A stretch of 8,063 nt of DNA from NCBI GenBank assembly GCA_945928585.1, contig CAMENQ010000094.1, positions 1-8,063 of the forward strand, written 5' to 3'. Below are positions 6,166-8,063 of this stretch, piece after piece. Origin of the DNA: an uncultured Roseburia sp. GTDB lineage: Bacteria; Bacillota; Clostridia; Lachnospirales; Lachnospiraceae. The notes under the pieces are model-generated. The model saw only the letters and a list, made by a program, of their open reading frames with translations, searched no databases and was not told the origin of the DNA. The translations under genes and the position numbers were made by a program. Positions within the stretch are counted from its first letter, which is position 1, and every line of letters begins with the position of its first letter.

Positions 6166-6672
6166 TTAAAGTTTTTTAAGAAGCTCTAAAAGCTCTGCAG
6201 GAGACTTTATTTCATAGTCCGGTTTCCAGTCAGGTTCTTCAAACTCATGAAAATATCTTGGCGACCAGTTCATCCATACAGAAGTTATGCCGAAATTGTT
6301 TGCACCCTTTATGTCACGGCGAAGGTTATTTCCCACCATTATGATATTGTCTTTGTTTCGGTATTTGTCGGGAATAAGATTATAGGCAGTTTCAAACATT
6401 GCAGGATGAGGCTTAAGCTCACCTACATTTTCAGACACCACAAATCCATCAAATTTATCAAGGAAATTTATTTTCTTAAAAATGTTTCGAAAAGATTCAT
6501 CCTTTCCGTCGGCTACAAGTATAATAATATAGCCAAGTTCTTTTAACTTAAAAAGAACTTTATCAGAATTTTCGTAGAACTTTACATCTGTAACATTTTC
6601 ATTTTTATCAAAAACCTGTGTAGCTTCATCCACAAGAGTATCGCCACAGTCAATAAAGATTACCTTTTTCAT
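6166..6672 (-). CDS. Small HAD-superfamily hydrolase-like protein with altered motifs
   Basis: The protein has 168 residues and shows the HAD (haloacid dehalogenase) Rossmann-like order. Motif I is FIDCGDTLVD, with nucleophile-type Asp 8, but the +2 position is Gly 10 instead of Asp. Motif II reads LVADG (52-56), with Ala where Ser/Thr is usual. Motif III is Lys 87 in GELKPHPAMF. Motif IV is MVGNNLRRDIKGA (112-124), with Asn 115 in the usual first acid position and Asp 120 kept. The cap between motifs I and II is very small. Such proteins typically remove phosphate from small molecules, but the changed residues suggest weak activity, an unusual substrate or a binding role. GGAGGG 10 nt upstream of the ATG supports the start. 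It converges on the ABC operon and diverges from the ECF gene; no convincing promoter of its own could be fixed. Confidence 0.85.
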   Translation of the reverse strand: MKKVIFIDCGDTLVDEATQVFDKNENVTDVKFYENSDKVLFKLKELGYIIILVADGKDESFRNIFKKINFLDKFDGFVVSENVGELKPHPAMFETAYNLIPDKYRNKDNIIMVGNNLRRDIKGANNFGITSVWMNWSPRYFHEFEEPDWKPDYEIKSPAELLELLKKL

Positions 6673-6722
6673 AAATAAAAATCCCTCCGTTTAATAATTT
6701 ATAAATAATTTATAAAGAGTAT

Positions 6723-6751
6723 TTGATATCTGACATTATATATGTTATTAT
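6723..6751 (+). promoter_or_regulatory. Extended -10 promoter of the ECF S-component gene
   Basis: TTGATA (6723-6728), a 17-nt spacer and TATTAT (6746-6751) form a good sigma-A promoter, with the extended -10 TG at 6743-6744. The predicted start near 6758 leaves about 75 nt of untranslated leader. Confidence 0.75.
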
Positions 6752-6757
6752 ACGCGC

Positions 6758-6830
6758 GAACGTCATCCGTCTTACGGAGATGTATCTTAACAAGTCGGAA
6801 AGGCTGCATACCTTTTCGCAAAGGAGACAA
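6758..6830 (+). promoter_or_regulatory. Candidate riboswitch-like leader with alternative hairpins over the ribosome binding site
   Basis: Three local structures can be drawn. The first is CCGT/ACGG with an outer CAT/ATG (about 6764-6782). The second is an 8-bp stem pairing 6796-6803 with 6811-6818, with one G-T pair and loop CTGCATA. The third is a 5-bp hairpin CCTTT (6811-6815), loop TCGC, AAAGG (6820-6824). The second and third share CCTTT and cannot form together. The third buries AAAGG of the ribosome binding site AAAGGAG (6820-6826), while the second frees it. This is the usual layout of a translation-controlling switch. I compared it from memory with TPP, FMN, THF, cobalamin, preQ1 and glutamine motifs and found no clear match, so the class is unknown and the role is inferred. 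Confidence 0.5.
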
Positions 6831-6831
6831 T

Positions 6832-7248
6832 ATGAATACTATTAATGCAACCCGAACTTCTGCAGCGAAGTTCAACACTAAGTACATGGTGGAGCTGGCA
6901 CTTATGGTTGCGGTCATACTCGTTATGTCACTGACCCCATTAGGCTACATCCGTACCCCTGGACTTTCTATTACTCTTTTAACTGTTCCTGTAGCTGTAG
7001 GTGCTATCATCTTAGGACCTGTCGGCGGTTTAATCTGTGGTCTGGCATTCGGACTCACAAGTTTTTATCAGTGCTTCGTTGGTGGGGCAATGGGAACTGT
7101 TCTTCTCGGAATCAATCCATTTGGTACATTTGTAACAACAGTAGTAACAAGAACTCTTGAAGGTTTCCTTACTGGACTTATATTTAAGGGACTTCACAGT
7201 ATTAAGGGAGTTAAGAAATTTTCTTATTATATAAGAAATTTTGTCTAA
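6832..7248 (+). CDS. ECF transporter S component, C-terminally truncated (pantothenate-type by resemblance)
   Basis: This would be the substrate-binding membrane subunit of an energy-coupling-factor vitamin importer, working with EcfA/EcfA'/EcfT encoded elsewhere. The start is the ATG 5 nt after AAAGGAG (6820-6826). An upstream ATG at 6742 overlaps the promoter and is rejected. The 138 residues show membrane helices near 18-36, 46-61, 64-80, 84-96 and 98-119. ELALMVAVILVMSLTPLGYI and LLTVPVAVGAIILGPVGG are typical of the ECF S family close to PanT/HmpT-like proteins; the substrate is a guess. Family members usually have six helices and about 170-200 residues. Here the last helix is missing and the reading ends in YYIRNFV-stop, just at an AT-rich palindrome. 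The gene uses more C-ending codons than its neighbours. Loss of helix 6 probably makes it non-functional. Confidence 0.8.
   Translation: MNTINATRTSAAKFNTKYMVELALMVAVILVMSLTPLGYIRTPGLSITLLTVPVAVGAIILGPVGGLICGLAFGLTSFYQCFVGGAMGTVLLGINPFGTFVTTVVTRTLEGFLTGLIFKGLHSIKGVKKFSYYIRNFV
7216..7242. repeat. AT-rich palindrome at the break of the ECF gene
   Basis: TTTCTTAT (7220-7227) and ATAAGAAA (7231-7238) form a perfect 8-bp stem with a TAT loop, extended by three further A-T pairs after one mismatch. The ECF S-family resemblance stops at about this point (near 7230), so the palindrome marks the likely insertion, deletion or rearrangement junction. Confidence 0.5.
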
Positions 7249-7417
7249 AAACGGAGGGAACAATCCCTCTGACATTATTAACCAAATTATTAAGAATATG
7301 CATAGTAGAATTTTTGAATTAACCAAAGCCAATCTCAATAGAGAAGACTGGGCAACAGAGAACAATTTCGTTTATGATGAAGAAAAAAATGGACTATTCA
7401 GAAGAGCTACATGGTGA
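7235..7417 (+). pseudogene. Unrecognised short coding remnant
   Basis: An open frame of 60 codons runs between a stop at 7232-7234 and TGA at 7415-7417; its only ATG is at 7301-7318 in the middle of the frame and has no good ribosome binding site. The peptide (for example NREDWATENNFVYDEEKNGLFRRATW at its end, read in two parts: NREDWATENNFV and YDEEKNGLFRRATW) has the composition of a real soluble protein. I do not recognise the family. It begins right after the broken ECF gene in a different frame and overlaps the leftward terminator, so it is probably a piece of another gene brought in by the rearrangement. From 7418 to 7486 I see no gene or clear signal. Confidence 0.25.
7247..7271 (-). 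terminator. Leftward intrinsic terminator
   Basis: CGGAGGGA (7252-7259) pairs with TCCCTCTG (7264-7271) around a 4-nt loop ACAA, with one G-T pair. Read on the minus strand, the stem is followed directly by TTTTT (7247-7251), the classic arrangement. On the plus strand no T-run follows. It would stop transcripts coming from the right, such as that of the histidine kinase 216 bp away, before they run into the ECF gene. Confidence 0.65.
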
Positions 7418-7486
7418 CGAAAGAATGGAAAGCATCTCTTGTCTGTTCTGTTGCCAGGGGATGAAATTGTTATCTTTTTTGCAATG

Positions 7487-8063
7487 TTAATTTTCTGCTG
7501 CTATTTCTTCGGGAGCGGGTTGGGGCTGCGCTTCCGGCAGTGACGCTCGTGCGAAACGCACCTGCGCCTTGAACAGATCGCCGTCGATGGAAAGGGAGAA
7601 CTTCCCTTTCTGCAGATCCACCAGGGAACGGGCGATGTTCAGTCCCAGACCGCTACCTTCTGTGGAACGGGAGCTGTCACCGCGGACAAAACGTTCCATC
7701 AGTTCGTCCGGGTCGATGTTCAGCTGATCCCGGGAGATGTTCTTAACGGTAACAAATACCTGATCCGCATTTTGTTTTACCTGTATATAAACGCGGGTAT
7801 TGGGCTGGGAATATTTGCAGGCATTGCTCAGCAGATTGCTCATGACACGCCACATGAGATTGCCGTCCACCAGACCATAAACGATTTCGTTTTCCGGTGC
7901 GCTGATGATGGCTTCCAGCTGGGATGCCGCCAGTTTTTCTTCGTATTCCCCCACAGCCTGCTGTACCAGTTCCACAATGTCTGTGCAGGCCAAAGAACAG
8001 TGGATGTTGCCAGTGGATGCTTTGGAGGCTTCCACAAGGTCTTCCGTCAGTTTTTTCAGACGG
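7487..8063 (-). CDS. Sensor histidine kinase, C-terminal part (runs off the window)
   Basis: The frame enters from the right edge and gives 191 residues. The opening RLKKLTEDLVEASKAS is the second helix of a HisKA dimerisation domain. The HATPase_c domain follows: N box SNLLSNACKYS (about 75-85), F-box-like DELMERFVRGDSS, and G2 box GSGLGLNIARSL. The G1 box is degenerate (VKNIS instead of D-x-G-x-G), as in some VanS-like kinases. An Ala/Pro/Glu-rich tail of about 20 residues ends the protein. It should phosphorylate a response regulator, probably encoded just outside the window; the sensor part is not seen. A GTG at 8033-8035 is internal and not a start. The gene is clearly richer in G and C than the rest of the window, which suggests a foreign origin or a join between different sequences. 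Confidence 0.92.
   Translation of the reverse strand, partial: RLKKLTEDLVEASKASTGNIHCSLACTDIVELVQQAVGEYEEKLAASQLEAIISAPENEIVYGLVDGNLMWRVMSNLLSNACKYSQPNTRVYIQVKQNADQVFVTVKNISRDQLNIDPDELMERFVRGDSSRSTEGSGLGLNIARSLVDLQKGKFSLSIDGDLFKAQVRFARASLPEAQPQPAPEEIAAEN

Noticed and set aside
6742..6831. ATG at 6742 as the start of the ECF S component
   Set aside because: It lies upstream of and overlaps the -10 box, adds a non-family N-terminus, and the ATG at 6832 has a perfect ribosome binding site.
6758..6831. Named riboswitch classes (TPP, FMN, THF, cobalamin, preQ1, glutamine)
   Set aside because: The conserved core sequences I remember for these classes are absent, so no class name is given.
7030..7365. 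Minus-strand 111-codon frame across the ECF gene end
   Set aside because: It is antisense to recognisable ECF sequence and would run through the leftward terminator; no family features.
7840..8037. Second minus-strand frame in the kinase region
   Set aside because: It is a frame-shifted shadow of the HATPase coding sequence, Trp-rich and without a family match.

Overview
The window looks like low-GC Firmicutes DNA, most likely a gut Lachnospiraceae-type clostridium. This is inferred from AT-rich codon use, strong AGGAGG-type ribosome binding sites, a YtrA-type GntR/ABC module, a sporulation-type GH18 remnant and an energy-coupling-factor (ECF) vitamin transporter component. No rRNA, tRNA, CRISPR array or intact transposase gene is visible.

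Left part (1-1650): the tail of an unidentified gene with an acidic C-terminus (possibly a phage holin) is followed at once by a phage-type GH25 lysozyme. The lysozyme appears to start at CTG rather than ATG. Immediately downstream, in the same direction, lies the 3' third of a GH18 spore-cortex-lytic-type glycosidase. Its catalytic half is missing, so this looks like the worn edge of a prophage or other mobile segment.

Centre (1680-6025): a tightly packed four-gene operon reads rightward. It has a strong promoter (TTGACA, 17 nt, TACAAT) overlain by a perfect 19-bp inverted repeat. The genes are a short GntR regulator of the YtrA type, a multi-spanning membrane protein with a DUF5808-like motif and a soluble C-terminal domain, an ABC ATPase, and a roughly 12-helix ABC permease. 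The likely logic is that the regulator represses its own operon until a cell-envelope or antibiotic-like signal appears, and the ABC pair then acts on that substrate. The substrate cannot be read from the sequence.

Between the convergent genes (6021-6165) are five perfect copies of an 8-bp repeat, the first containing the permease stop codon, and then a 91-bp element with perfect 10-bp terminal inverted repeats. A small HAD-superfamily protein with several altered catalytic motifs reads leftward (6166-6672).

Right part (6720-8063): an extended -10 promoter drives a leader of about 75 nt with two mutually exclusive hairpins, one of which masks the ribosome binding site. This is a candidate riboswitch in front of an ECF transporter S component. 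That gene is cut short at an AT-rich palindrome near 7230. Beyond the break are a leftward intrinsic terminator, a small unrecognised coding remnant, and the C-terminal part of a sensor histidine kinase on the minus strand. The kinase gene is visibly GC-richer than everything else here, suggesting horizontal transfer or an assembly join.
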